Notes under the pieces: generated by a model
Seen by the model: only the letters and a program-made list of their open reading frames with translations
Told to the model about the DNA's origin: nothing
Database searches by the model: none
Part shown: positions 22,901 through 32,580 of the stretch, one piece after another
Layout: every line of letters begins with the position of its first letter
Position numbering within the stretch: the first letter of the stretch is position 1
DNA from: Notolepis coatsorum
Lineage: Eukaryota; Chordata; Actinopteri; Aulopiformes; Paralepididae
Reading direction: 5' to 3'
NCBI GenBank assembly: GCA_963971535.1
Contig: OZ020589.1
Location: forward strand, 86,255,796 to 86,319,795
Length of the DNA: 64,000 nucleotides
Made by a program: the position numbers and the translations under genes

Positions 22901-22990
22901 TTTATATGTTTGGATCCAGACCCCAGGAAGAATAGTCGCTGCTGAGGCAGTGACTAATGGGGATCTGAAATAAAGAAATAAAGAAATAAA
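19935..22990 (+). mobile_element. LINE (L2/Jockey group), 5'-truncated
   Basis: The left LTR reads AAAGCCCAACAGGGGCGC at this site; here the same sequence is split by 3.06 kb. The 3' end carries the tail GACCCCAGGAAGAATAG...GGGGATC followed by AAATAAAG repeats, the tail type of salmonid RSg-like LINEs and their SINEs. No clear target duplication is visible. 22540-22900 is a T-rich 3' UTR with TGTTGTTTTATTGATATTTG repeats. The same tail class occurs at 45421-45496. Confidence 0.85.
20001..22502 (+). CDS. LINE endonuclease-reverse transcriptase, N-terminally truncated
   Basis: This protein nicks target DNA and reverse-transcribes the LINE RNA. The open frame covers 833 codons from the first ATG, and upstream codons back to 19938 also read as endonuclease ('CYRPPNSDAAYF'). 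Visible endonuclease motifs are 'GDLNIDW' (about residue 17) and 'SDHNM' (about 88). RT motifs are 'LLDFSAAFDLIDH' (about 463), 'GIPQGSCLGP' (about 519) and 'YADDT' (about 551), followed by 'HLDYCPAIW'. No internal stop is seen through to the C-terminus, so the RT half is intact. The first part of the endonuclease is missing because of 5' truncation, so it cannot retrotranspose on its own. The A/T-rich codon use differs from the GC-rich LTR around it. Confidence 0.88.
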   Translation: MLQNVSDTDREIYFVGDLNIDWLSNTCSMRRKLNDIATVCNLSQMVNLPTRINVNKSGVLSSTCIDHIFTNSADKCSKVVSVPIGFSDHNMIAMARKVKVPKAGPKIIHKRIYKHFCENLFIQDVHNIKWDSVFECIHTEEALGEFMKLFSSVCDKHVPIKKRTVRSIKAPWLDTDLRSNMKERDRLKIIALNSRNSEDWLAYRSLRNKATKLNKLKKRLYYQSRIEETKYDGKKLWSTLNQIMGRDKMGKIPSFIESGDGFITKPLDIANYFNDYFTNKVNTIRDNMPPVKGNLSDSIIKSQIMKDKECEFEFLVTNLSEIEKLLSELKCDKPSGHDNLDSRLVKLSAGSIAGPICHIFNLSLKEGIYPQIWKVAKVTPLPKNRKESFTGPNSRPISILPVLGILMERIAFKQIQNYFSLNNINSDFQHAYKPGYSTCTALTQLADDWLRNIDCKLLVGTVLLDFSAAFDLIDHELLLTKLADYGFKHSATNWMKSYLFMRQQCVLFNGTLSSFKTLQCGIPQGSCLGPLLYSIFVNDMPQSLRNASSSIYADDTTIYASASNAKDLSSLLQSELMQISEWVTVNKLKLNASKTKCLIICSKHAQRENHRLNISLQGADIEQVKEARLLGVIIDETLSWSTHINNIVTKMSRSISIIRRNAYFLTDTATKQVIQSLVLSHLDYCPAIWSNASKQDLNKIQLTQNRAARLALHSSIRNSVEKMHKELSWMRVNERLVCSLILFMRNIYTLHKPVCLFLQLVLISDGHGYGTRQALKGRFALPRPRTEALKKTVMYRAMSYWNRLPQYLVSITSKVGFKRRLRVAVMQKEVDFG

Positions 22991-23021
22991 CAGGGGCGCT
23001 AATTAGAATACACATCAGGTG

Positions 23022-24429
23022 TGTTCTGAAGGATCAGATTAAACCGAATATATATATTTATTTATATATATATATTTAATTGTATTTGTATATCCCCTGA
23101 TATCCCTTGTATATTCCTTGTACAATATGCATTGAATATCCCTTCTAGTCTACTGAACATCCCATAATAGTCTCCATTCTACCATTGGACGAGACCTTGG
23201 TGCCAGGTCGCCATACCCCTCAGACCAGGTTTAATCGTACCGCTCAACATGTATGGACAAGTCCTAGTTCCGCGTAGGAATATGTCTACCGCACCACTAA
23301 TGGTACTATTTGTTCATAGTGCGTATATATACTGCGCTATTAAAGTAGAGCTTTCTTTTAGTCCAGTTCCTTACCCTCCAACAGAGCGACAGACGCAAAA
23401 GCCTCCCCGCGAACCACGTGTGGGCAGTAAGGCCAATTCGGCCCAGTATCGGCATTGAGACATCGTGTATATTAATATTTGAATAGTCATATTTGGCACA
23501 ATATCATCGAGTTGGACGTATTCTATTAAGCTAATAATAGTCTATTCATATGTAGTGCCTCGTGCGGTAAGAATTCTATAGTAATCAGCACCCCCATCGT
23601 TTCGGGCATCAGCTGGACGCTTATCCAGGGTGGTTGACCCCACGTGAAGCTGCACCCGAGGAGCTCCAGGCCAAAGAGCGAGTGGAACTGTATATTGGAT
23701 TATTCTACCGACGACGGCTAGCCTTCCCCGGCTTGGATTATGCTTTGAGTACTTTGATTATTCTATGGATAAAGGCCAACACTGCGGTGTGTTGGAAATA
23801 CCCCCCCCCGGAGAGGACGACAGGTGAGAAGACGCTCTACACGACGAGGTCGCCTCACGTCTCTCCATCGTGGACTGGAGGACGCCGGCCACAGAGAGTC
23901 CAACTGCTTTCATCTGTGGATCGAGGATCGCTGGGCACCGGGTCGCACGACTGTGGGCTCTCCCAGGATACCCTCGGCCAGACGGGATACAGCCAGACTC
24001 TACCCCCCCCCCTCCAGCTGTCCTACAAGCAGTCGGAACCTCCCCCTAGTGTATCCAGCTATATAATCATTCAAGTATCATTGCTATTGTTCCCTAAATA
24101 TTCCAGGTTGTATATTTGCTTCCTGCGCAATCAGAGATTGGACATTCGATATTGATCTACCTACGAATACTCATTTGCCATAAAAGTGCATACTATTTCA
24201 AATCATAAATGTAATTAAGTGATCGTTGTACATACCTTTTGCTATGTATTATTATTAAACGCAGACTTTCGACTTGGTACATTTGTGTTGGATCCGTTTC
24301 ATCAGGTGGGAGTGTTTATCATAATTATTTATACCTAGTACTGGGTGGCCAGAGTCTAAAGTACAAGAGGTAGTGGTAGTAAGTATCATATCTAACAATA
24401 CAGTCAGGGAATTGTACCCCTCAGTTACA
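23022..24429 (+). repeat. BEL 5' LTR
   Basis: 1408 bp, TG...CA. A TATATATA box sits near 23323 in the sequence GCGTATATATACTGCGC, a plausible promoter. Short frames inside the LTR are not genes. Confidence 0.93.
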
Positions 24430-24431
24430 AT

Positions 24432-24448
24432 TGGTCCTTCGAGCCGGA
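24432..24448 (+). promoter_or_regulatory. primer-binding site for tRNA-Tyr
   Basis: TGGTCCTTCGAGCCGGA begins two bases after the LTR. Its complement, TCCGGCTCGAAGGACCA, is the 3' end of eukaryotic tRNA-Tyr including CCA. This fixes the priming tRNA of this BEL family. Confidence 0.9.
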
Positions 24449-24473
24449 GGGTAATCAGTGTAATATTAATATA

Positions 24474-27400
24474 GTGTTATTAATATTAAAATGGCCTATG
24501 ATGAACACTCCACGAAACGATCGTCCTAACCAACAACGCCCGCGGCGCAAACGACAGCTCCCTCAGTACCTAGAGGCTTACGCTGTCAGTCAACAACCTA
24601 GTCTTCTACCAACAGTAAACGCGGTAAAACTAGAAAGTAAAATTATGTCTAACCCTAACGACCAGGCTACCCCGACCATAGAGGCCCCTATGGGTTCTAA
24701 TGTAACTGACCCAGCTCACGGTGGGGACCAGGGGGAACCAGACATGACTTTACACCCCGCCAATACCGAAGAAGTAGTCCCCGACGAGTCCCGGGAGGAA
24801 GACAACACTACCGAGAGAGAACTCGGCACGGAAGAAGATGAGGAGAGCACCGTGGAGATAGAGCTCCAAGACTCCGCACGGAGTACCCCAAGGGACGGCT
24901 CCCCTATACAACCGTCTTCTCCCAGCGAGGCAGAGAGGACACTACAGCAGGCATTCCTCGTCAGCCTGAAAGCCTCTACTGAACGCGATAGACTCCAGGG
25001 TGAACGCGATCGATTGCAGATACAGCAACGGAGCGAAGAAGAGCACATACGCCTGGAAATAAGACGCATTCAGATGGAAGAGAATATGGCAAGAGACCGG
25101 GCCGACGCCCAGCGCGCCGCCACCGGTGCCCAGAGAGAATCGGATCTCACCAAGCGCGAAGCCGAGCGCGACAGAGCACAAGCGCAACTAATAGAACAGC
25201 TGATCAGAAGGACAACACCCCCTCCCTCCACCAGAGGCTCCAGGAACTCGTCTAGACATCACTCCAGGACGGCATCCCCTAGCCGAGTAAGCGACCCTGA
25301 ACTTGACCAACAGACGAGGTTTATACCCCCCGCAGACCCCCTTCCCCAACCGGTCCAAGCGAGACCCAGCCACCGGGAAGGAGCAGCATACACTGCGGAG
25401 AGGCTAAATCAGAGACTACAAGCCCTGGATGACCTAACGGAAGACGAAGAGGAAGAGGAGGAGAACCACGCCCGACGACAGCACAGTACTCTACCGGACC
25501 AGGAGGTCCAGTACAGCCCAGGCTATACCCCCGCGGAGCTGCGCTACAGACCCCCGACGCTATTCACGGGTGAGCACGACGCACGACCCGCACCGAGGAA
25601 CAGCACCTGGACCAGCGGGCCATGGTACACAGCCGGTACCAGCCCACGCCAAGGAGCAGGAGGAGACTCGCCTAGGAGGCCTCTCCCCCAACGCTCGCCG
25701 ATGTATCAACAATCCGCGTCATACATTGGCACACCTATGGTACCAGACTTCACCCAGGAGAACCGGGCCCAGTATACGGAGCTCCGCATGTGTCTGGAGA
25801 CAATGTTGGTGGATGTCATTGATGAACGCCATAAATACGCGATACTATTGAAGCATTTAAAGGTACCCCGCGCGCACAACATAGCGCTCGCCTACGCCAC
25901 TTCCACGACCCCATACACCGCAGCGCTGGTAGCGTTGGACCAGAGATATGGACGTATATGGGATTACGTGATCCAGGAGATCAGGCACATCGACCGCCTA
26001 CCCCCAGCAACAGACAATCGAGCACTGGACGACCTGTCCATCAGAGTGCAGTCCCTGGTAGGGATGCTGGGAGCGCAGAGGGAAAAGGGTAGGCATGAAC
26101 TATACGCCAACTCAAATGTAGAGAGGATCTTGGAGAAGCTACCGCCCGCCCGACAGGAGCGCTTTAGGCGGCAGAGAGACCACCGAGACCCTAATGGCCC
26201 CGAACCGAACCTCCTCGATCTAGCCGACTTCCTGGCGAGAGAAGTCAGCAGCTTACGGCTAGATACATTCGGACGGAGCACCCCTGGCTCCAGAGAAGGA
26301 ACCAGGAGACTAAATGATGGAAGAAGATCGGTGACTGTCATGCACCAATCGGAGTCAGTGCCAAGCAGTAGGAGCCACAGTACCCCCTCAAGAAAGGAGA
26401 AGTGGAAGATAGTGTGCCCCTACTGTGAGAAAGAACACTGGCTGTCACAATGTGACTCATTCCCCAAGATGAATGCGGAGGAAGCGAGTCAATGGATAAA
26501 GTCCAACAGACGCTGTTTTCGCTGTGCGCGATCACACATGGCAGCCGAATGCCGCTTAAAGAAAAAGTGCAGTCGGTGCGATGGAGCCCATCTGGACATA
26601 CTCCACGACAGTAACAGACGGCGGCCTCCACCCGCACCATCAAGCAGCAAAGCAAGCGTCATGTACATCGACCCCGCCAGCAGCAGCGGAGCCAGAGTGC
26701 TCTTAAAGGTAGTCCGTGTGACATTGAGCTACCAGAATAAAGTCATGGACACTTACGCCGTCCTTGATGACGGGTCAGAGAAGACCCTTCTGCTCGCGTC
26801 CGCTGCGGCCCAGCTAGGGCTGCGGGGGAGCGAAAACCAAATGACAATTCGGACAATAAGAAGAGATTTGAAAACGATAAAGGGCGAGAATGTCTCATTC
26901 TCTATCGCAGCAAGCGGCCAGCCCGAGCGACGGTACAGGATTACAGACGCTTTCACCAGCCAAGAAATAGGACTCTCGCGGTACACATACCCCGTAGCCA
27001 AGCTGATGGAGAAATATGTACATCTACGCAAGCTACCGATCCCACTCATAGACGGTGCTACCCCGACACTGTTGATAGGCTCCGACCATGCAGACCTCAT
27101 TGTCCCGATAGACCGGGTTCATACCGGACCCAGAGGCTGTCCTGCAGCAGTCGAGACCCGCCTAGGATGGACTCTCCAAGGCCCACTCGCCAAATCTCTC
27201 AACCGAACCACAGCCACTAGCTGTCTCCACTCCCGAGTCACAGAGGGAGACACCGCACTCCTGCAGCATGTAGAGAGGCTATGGACCTTAGAACAAATGC
27301 CCTTTAAGAACGAAAAGAAAGACATTCGCTCTAAAGACGACATCTACGCCATTAACCTCCTCGAGACGGGAACAAAGAGAGTCCCAGTCAGCGGCGTGTT

Positions 27401-29291
27401 GAGATACGCCACGCCACTCCTGCGGCGGGAAGGGATGCCTACCTTTCACGCAAAGAAAGACGCCACAGAGCGGTACCTACTAAACACAGAGCGGCGCTTA
27501 GCCAAGGACCCCGCCCAAGAAAGTGTATACCGTGCTGAGATTGAGAAGCTCATCACAGCGGGACACGTCACAAAGATTGACATTAAAGAGGCCGACCAGA
27601 CGACTGAATCGTGGTACGTGCCCCACCACAAGGTTCATCACAACGGCAAAGACCGCATCGTGTTTAACTGCAGCTACCAGATCGGATCCCAAAATCTGAA
27701 TAAAGAGCTATTGCCCGGTCCTACACTCGGCCCCTCCCTACTAGGCGTACTACTCCGCTTCCGCCAGGACAAGGTGGCTATCAGCGGGGATATCAAAGGG
27801 ATGTTCCTGCAGGTGAGATTAGTAGAGGAGGACAAGCCCCTGTTGCGGTTCCTATGGAGAGAGAGGCCAGGAGATGAGCACCCAGCCATCTACCAATGGG
27901 AAGTCCTCCCTTTCGGAACTACATGCAGCCCATGCTGTGCTACATTTGCACTACAGAGACATGTCGCAGAGGACCCAGCAGCGGACGAAGAGGTCCGACA
28001 CAGTGTGAAGAACAGCTTCTACGTAGATAACTGTCTACAAAGCGTTTCGACCAAGAAAGAAGCCGAGGCTCTCCTACTTAAACTCCGCGCCTCTCTGATC
28101 AAAGGCGGCTTTGATCTCAGGCAGTGGGCCAGCAGCGATCCGCACGTACTGCGCAGCCTCTCCTCCGAGGACAAGGCAGCGAGCAGCGAGACCTGGATGG
28201 CCACAATCCCAGGAGAAGCCCAAGAGATGACACTAGGACTAGTGTGGCGCTTCAAAACAGATTCGCTCCACTATAGACACAAACCCCTGACCACGGAGCA
28301 GGGAAGGTCGACGGCAATACCGACCACCAGACGGAGTGTGTACAGAACACTCGCCCGACAATATGACCCGTTAGGATGTATACTACCGTACACCACCAGG
28401 GCAAAGATGATTGTACGAGCATTGTGGGACAAGGACCAAGGCTGGGACGACCCCATTCCCGCACACCTTGCATCCACCTGGAGAGAGTGGGAGATGGAAC
28501 TCCACTCACTCCCAGGCGTTAATATACGCCGAAGCTACTTCCCACCCACGGTGAGGCCAGAGACATGTAAAATGGATTTACACGTCTTCAGTGACGCCTC
28601 CGAGGTCGCCTACGGATCAGTAGCCTACTTGCGGGCCCCAGAAGAGGGGGGAGAGATCTACACAGCATTCATCCTCGCCCGCTCGAGAATAGCCCCACGC
28701 AAGCAACAGTCTATCCCACGTCTAGAGCTCTGCGCAGCCCTCGCAGGAGCGCATCTAGCCACGCTCATCCAACGTGAGCTCACCATTCCGGTGCATAGAA
28801 CAATCCTGTGGTCAGATTCCACGACAGTACTCGCCTGGATCAAATCGGATTCATGCAAATACAAAGTCTTCGTGGGAGTCAGAGTCACTGAGATTCAAGA
28901 GTTAACCGGAGAGTTAACCGGAGAAGCAAACTGGCGCTATGTTGATACAAAACACAACCCAGCTGACGTCATCACCCGGGGAATGTCCCTAGATGACTTA
29001 ACCCGTCGTAACATCTACAGTGACGGACCAGCATTCCTCAAGCTCCCGGAAGGAGATTGGCCCACGCCCACCCCGAGGGAAGCAAGTGACGAGGAGGCTG
29101 AGAATAAGAAACCCATGTTCTGTGGATTGAGCACTGTTGTCTCCGCAGACCCCAACATAGACGATTGCATTACCATAGAGAGTGCGCAGCAACGGACATT
29201 CCTGCGGCACCACCCAGAGATTAAGTCCCCCGCTGATATATACTGCTTCTACTGCAACGAGCCCAGAGAGACTCGTTCCCCGATGAACTAG
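24474..29291 (+). CDS. BEL gag-protease-RT-RNase H polyprotein
   Basis: A 1605-codon frame. The N-terminal third is gag: a charged, coiled-coil-like stretch around residues 150-245 and zinc knuckles from about 647 ('VCPYCEKEHW...C', 'CFRCARSHMAAEC', 'CSRCDGAHLDILH'). The aspartic protease motif 'VLDDGSEKTLL' is near residue 764. RT spans from about 1046 ('WYVPHHKV') to 'FYVDNCLQS' near 1181; YVDN, not YVDD, occupies the catalytic motif. RNase H starts near 1368 ('HVFSDAS') with 'LWSDSTTVLAWI'. The ATG at 24474 is upstream of a more likely start at 24498. The ATG at 24491, which corresponds to the start of the second BEL copy, is out of frame through a 1-nt length difference. The frame ends at a TAG before integrase. 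Confidence 0.9.
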   Translation: MLLILKWPMMNTPRNDRPNQQRPRRKRQLPQYLEAYAVSQQPSLLPTVNAVKLESKIMSNPNDQATPTIEAPMGSNVTDPAHGGDQGEPDMTLHPANTEEVVPDESREEDNTTERELGTEEDEESTVEIELQDSARSTPRDGSPIQPSSPSEAERTLQQAFLVSLKASTERDRLQGERDRLQIQQRSEEEHIRLEIRRIQMEENMARDRADAQRAATGAQRESDLTKREAERDRAQAQLIEQLIRRTTPPPSTRGSRNSSRHHSRTASPSRVSDPELDQQTRFIPPADPLPQPVQARPSHREGAAYTAERLNQRLQALDDLTEDEEEEEENHARRQHSTLPDQEVQYSPGYTPAELRYRPPTLFTGEHDARPAPRNSTWTSGPWYTAGTSPRQGAGGDSPRRPLPQRSPMYQQSASYIGTPMVPDFTQENRAQYTELRMCLETMLVDVIDERHKYAILLKHLKVPRAHNIALAYATSTTPYTAALVALDQRYGRIWDYVIQEIRHIDRLPPATDNRALDDLSIRVQSLVGMLGAQREKGRHELYANSNVERILEKLPPARQERFRRQRDHRDPNGPEPNLLDLADFLAREVSSLRLDTFGRSTPGSREGTRRLNDGRRSVTVMHQSESVPSSRSHSTPSRKEKWKIVCPYCEKEHWLSQCDSFPKMNAEEASQWIKSNRRCFRCARSHMAAECRLKKKCSRCDGAHLDILHDSNRRRPPPAPSSSKASVMYIDPASSSGARVLLKVVRVTLSYQNKVMDTYAVLDDGSEKTLLLASAAAQLGLRGSENQMTIRTIRRDLKTIKGENVSFSIAASGQPERRYRITDAFTSQEIGLSRYTYPVAKLMEKYVHLRKLPIPLIDGATPTLLIGSDHADLIVPIDRVHTGPRGCPAAVETRLGWTLQGPLAKSLNRTTATSCLHSRVTEGDTALLQHVERLWTLEQMPFKNEKKDIRSKDDIYAINLLETGTKRVPVSGVLRYATPLLRREGMPTFHAKKDATERYLLNTERRLAKDPAQESVYRAEIEKLITAGHVTKIDIKEADQTTESWYVPHHKVHHNGKDRIVFNCSYQIGSQNLNKELLPGPTLGPSLLGVLLRFRQDKVAISGDIKGMFLQVRLVEEDKPLLRFLWRERPGDEHPAIYQWEVLPFGTTCSPCCATFALQRHVAEDPAADEEVRHSVKNSFYVDNCLQSVSTKKEAEALLLKLRASLIKGGFDLRQWASSDPHVLRSLSSEDKAASSETWMATIPGEAQEMTLGLVWRFKTDSLHYRHKPLTTEQGRSTAIPTTRRSVYRTLARQYDPLGCILPYTTRAKMIVRALWDKDQGWDDPIPAHLASTWREWEMELHSLPGVNIRRSYFPPTVRPETCKMDLHVFSDASEVAYGSVAYLRAPEEGGEIYTAFILARSRIAPRKQQSIPRLELCAALAGAHLATLIQRELTIPVHRTILWSDSTTVLAWIKSDSCKYKVFVGVRVTEIQELTGELTGEANWRYVDTKHNPADVITRGMSLDDLTRRNIYSDGPAFLKLPEGDWPTPTPREASDEEAENKKPMFCGLSTVVSADPNIDDCITIESAQQRTFLRHHPEIKSPADIYCFYCNEPRETRSPMN

Positions 29292-29318
29292 ACTGTCTAC
29301 AGGGAGGAAGACAGCAGA

Positions 29319-30590
29319 TTGATTCATCTGGCCCCCGAGAGTGACACACATACCCTCATCAGAGTGGGTGGTCGCCTGCGGAGAGCCCCCAATTTACCGG
29401 ATGACATTAAGTACCCGATCGTATTGAACAGCCGACACAAGGTCACAGAGCTGATTATAAAGAAATACGACGAGGATGTACACCACGCAGGAGCAGAGAG
29501 AGTCTTCGCGGAAATCAGACGTCGTTACTGGATACTTCAAGGAAGAGAGGCGGTGCGACGCTTCCAGCGAACCTGTCTAGACTGCCGAAAGTGGCGCGCG
29601 CAGCCCAGCATGCCACGGATGGCTGACCTACCTCCATGTCGCCTCCGACTCGGCGACAAGCCATTCCACTCAACAGGCATGGACTGTTTTGGCCCGCTGC
29701 ACATAAAGAAAGGAAGAGGCACCGAGAAGCGGTGGGGTATTGTATTCAAATGCATGACCACCAGAGCGATACATATCGAGCTCCTTCCGACCATGAGCGC
29801 AGACTCATTCCTTATGGCCTTCCGAAGATTCACATCACGGAAAGGAAAACCGTCTACATTATTGTCCGATCACGGGACAAACTTCAAAGGCGGAGAAAGA
29901 GAGCTGAGGGAGAGCTTCCAAGCTATGGGCCCAGAACTTAAGACCCACCTCGCTCCAGCCCAGATTGACTTCCAATTCAACCCCCCAAACGCACCCCACT
30001 TCGGTGGAACTTGGGAACGAGAAGTACGTTCTATAAAGACAGCCCTGTACGCAGTACTTGGGGCCCAGACTGTGGCGGAAGAAGTCCTAATGACAGTCCT
30101 CACGGAGATTGAGGGAGTATTGAACTCCAAGCCCCTCGGTTACGTCTCCAGTGATGTAGCAGATGTCGACCCAGTCACCCCCAACACCCTCCTGATGGGG
30201 CGGCTAGATCCCGCGTTACCCCAGACAATGTACCGGCCTGAAGAAGCGAACGGCCGACGAATGTGGAGGTACAGCCAAGTATTAGCCGACAAGTTTTGGA
30301 GCAGTTTCCTACTGCACTACCTACCGTCTCTACAGACCCGCCAGAAGTGGGTAAAAGAGAGAGACAATTTGACGGAAGGAACAGTCGTCATGATTATTGA
30401 CCAGTCACTACCCAGAGCTATGTGGCCGGCTGGCCGCGTAAGCAAAGTGATCACCGGTGCCGATGGCAAGGTCCGAGCAGCTGAAGTACTCGTCCAGGGG
30501 CGCATTTACACCCGTCCTGTGGCGAGGCTCATAGAACTGCCCCGACTCCCAGACACAATCGATGATGACCATGACCCTATGACTTTGTGA
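29319..30590 (+). CDS. BEL integrase (continuation of pol)
   Basis: This enzyme inserts the element's cDNA. It is in the same frame as the upstream polyprotein and is cut off by the TAG at 29289-29291. In BEL/Pao elements integrase is normally part of one polyprotein, so this is a break. Local codon patterns suggest two compensating small indels between about 29265 and 29310 rather than a simple point stop. A zinc-binding HHCC domain is visible ('VHHAGAERV' then 'CLDCRKW'). The catalytic D,D,E are in 'GMDCFGP' (about residue 122), 'LLSDHGTNF' (about 183) and 'GGTWEREV' (about 233). The frame runs to a TGA about 95 bases before the 3' LTR. As it stands the element probably cannot make a full polyprotein. 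Confidence 0.9.
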   Translation: MIHLAPESDTHTLIRVGGRLRRAPNLPDDIKYPIVLNSRHKVTELIIKKYDEDVHHAGAERVFAEIRRRYWILQGREAVRRFQRTCLDCRKWRAQPSMPRMADLPPCRLRLGDKPFHSTGMDCFGPLHIKKGRGTEKRWGIVFKCMTTRAIHIELLPTMSADSFLMAFRRFTSRKGKPSTLLSDHGTNFKGGERELRESFQAMGPELKTHLAPAQIDFQFNPPNAPHFGGTWEREVRSIKTALYAVLGAQTVAEEVLMTVLTEIEGVLNSKPLGYVSSDVADVDPVTPNTLLMGRLDPALPQTMYRPEEANGRRMWRYSQVLADKFWSSFLLHYLPSLQTRQKWVKERDNLTEGTVVMIIDQSLPRAMWPAGRVSKVITGADGKVRAAEVLVQGRIYTRPVARLIELPRLPDTIDDDHDPMTL

Positions 30591-30685
30591 GTTGACTGAC
30601 CCTTACAGTGAACCCTTGAGTGGTGGACAGTGCGGTTAATCTGTCTCTGCTTAACTAATTGGGTTGGGACCAATTAGGGGGCGGC

Positions 30686-32095
30686 TGTTCTGAAGGATCA
30701 GATTAAACCGAATATATATATTTATTTATATATATATATTTAATTGTATTTGTATATCCCCTGATATCCCTTGTATATTCCTTGTACAATATGCATTGAA
30801 TATCCCTTCTAGTCTACTGAACATCCCATAATAGTCTCCATTCTACCATTGGACGAGACCTTGGTGCCAGGTCGCCATACCCCTCAGACCAGGTTCAATC
30901 GTACCGCTCAACATGTATGGACAAGTCCTAGTTCCGCGTAGGAATATGTCTACCGCACCACTAATGGTACTATTTGTTCATAGTGCGTATATATACTGCG
31001 CTATTAAAGTAGAGCTTTCTTTTAGTCCAGTTCCTTACCCTCCAACAGAGCGACAGACGCAAAAGCCTCCCCGCGAACCACGTGTGGGCAGTAAGGCCAA
31101 TTCGGCCCAGTATCGGCATTGAGACATCGTGTATATTAATATTTGAATAGTCATATTTGGCACTATATCGTCGAGTTGGACGTATTCTATTAAGCTAATA
31201 ATAGTCTATTCATATGTAGTGCCTCGTGCGGTAAGAGTTCTATAGTAATCAGCACCCCCATCGTTTCGGGCATCAGCTGGACGCTTATCCAGGGTGGTTG
31301 ACCCCACGTGAAGCTGCACCCGAGGAGCTCCAGGCCAAAGAGCGAGTGGACCTGTATATTGGATTATTCTACCGACGACGGCTAGCCTTCCCCGGCTTGG
31401 ATTATGCTTTGAGTACTTTGATTATTCTATGGATAAAGGCCAACACTGCGGTGTGTTGGAAATACCCCCCCCGGAGAGGACGACAGGTGAGAAGACGCTC
31501 TACACGACGAGGTCGCCTCACGTCTCTCCATCGTGGACCGGAGGACGCCGGCCACAGAGAGTCCAACTGCTTTCATCTGTGGATCGAGGATCGCTGGGCA
31601 CCGGGTCGCACGACTGTGGGCTCTCCCAGGATACCCTCGGCCAGACGGGATACAGCCAGACTCTACCCCCCCCCCCCCTCCAGCTGTCCTACAAGCAGTC
31701 GGAACATCCCCCTAGTGTATCCAGCTATATAATCATTCAAGTATCATTGCTATTGTTCCCTAAATATTCCAGGTTGTATATTTGCTTCCTGCGCAATCAG
31801 AGATTGGACATTCGATATTGATCTACCTACGAATACTCATTTGCCATAAAAGTGCATACTATTTCAAATCATAAATGTAATTAAGTGATCGTTGTACATA
31901 CCTTTTGCTATGTATTATTATTAAACGCAGACTTTCGACTTGGTACATTTGTGTTGGATCCGTTTCATCAGGTGGGAGTGTTTATCATAATTATTTATAC
32001 CTAGTACTGGGTGGCCAGAGTCTAAAGTACAAGAGGTAGTGGTAGTAAGTATCATATCTAACAATACAGTCAGGGAATGGTACCCCTCAGTTACA
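30686..32095 (+). repeat. BEL 3' LTR
   Basis: Almost identical to the 5' LTR (about ten differences over 1410 bp). It is preceded by a short purine-rich stretch (AGGGGGCGGC), a weak polypurine tract. Confidence 0.93.
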
Positions 32096-32413
32096 AGGTG
32101 CGTGATGGTAATTGATACTCGAACTAGAAGTGTGTGTTCGGCACCAGACCAATCAAACACAAAATGACAGGTAGTCCAAGGGTGTGGCTGCTGAAGAGCA
32201 AACGAGAGTAAACGAACGAGGGGGTGGGGGCTAGTGAGGTGAGGAGACAGGGAATTAAAGGTCAAGGGAAAGGCGAACCTCACAATGTCTCTCGTGTGCT
32301 TGGCGATCCGGTGCTTTGTGAACGACTTTATGTCGACCCATTTCTTGTTCACCTCAGTGGCTGTGCGCCCCTCGCTGGATACGGCATTCACCTCTCCGGT
32401 GTTTTGGGCCCAT

Positions 32414-32490
32414 GCCTGATTGATTGATTGAAAGGTTTATTAACAGATTGCAGAATGGGTACAGTACAGTACAGCTCAATACATACAATA
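32414..32490 (-). mobile_element. short interspersed element, copy 3 (truncated)
   Basis: It shares 'TTTATTAACAGATTGCAGAA' and 'GGGTACAGTACAG' with the other copies. It lacks the GGGGACCC start, so it is 5'-truncated. It interrupts the Harbinger MYB frame between 'THKREV' and 'WAQNTGE'. Confidence 0.75.
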
Positions 32491-32580
32491 CATACCTCCC
32501 GTTTGTGGGTGCCCCTGTAACCGGAGCTGACGCTACTGAAAAGCACCCCCTTATAGGTCTCCACTCCCGATAACAGTACC

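Larger units (their letters stand above)
23022..32095 (+). mobile_element. BEL/Pao LTR retrotransposon, complete
   Basis: Two LTRs of 1408 and 1410 bp (23022-24429 and 30686-32095) start TGTTCTGAAGG and end CAGTTACA. The target duplication is AGGTG on both sides (23017-23021 and 32096-32100). The LTRs differ at only about ten positions, mostly C-run lengths, so insertion was recent. The interior has a tRNA-Tyr primer site, a gag-pol frame and an integrase frame. It lies inside the right LTR of the element 13840-32284. Confidence 0.95.
13840..32284 (-). mobile_element. non-autonomous LTR element with two nested retroelements
   Basis: Two long terminal repeats (13840-16944 and 18452-32284, each interrupted) flank a 1.5-kb non-coding interior. 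The element starts TGTTATGG and ends CCTCACA. It is flanked by a perfect 5-bp duplication ATGTC (13835-13839 and 32285-32289), which splits one codon region of the Harbinger MYB gene. A purine tract next to the left LTR (minus strand GTGGAGGGGGGAG, about 16948-16960) shows that it is oriented on the minus strand. It encodes no gag or pol, so it must depend on another element; TSD length and ends fit Ty3/Gypsy-like elements, but the family is not proven. A primer-binding site was not recognised next to the right LTR. Confidence 0.8.
18452..32284 (-). repeat. right LTR (5' LTR by orientation), split by LINE and BEL insertions
   Basis: The LTR pieces are 18452-19934, 22991-23021 and 32096-32284. 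Together they match the left LTR from its TGTTATGG end to CCTCACA. The LINE 19935-22990 and the BEL element 23022-32095 interrupt it. Confidence 0.8.

Noticed and set aside
23249-24155. Frames inside the BEL LTRs (60-173 codons), repeated at 30913-31821
   Set aside because: They lie wholly in LTR sequence and change length between the copies because of C-run differences; no family resemblance.
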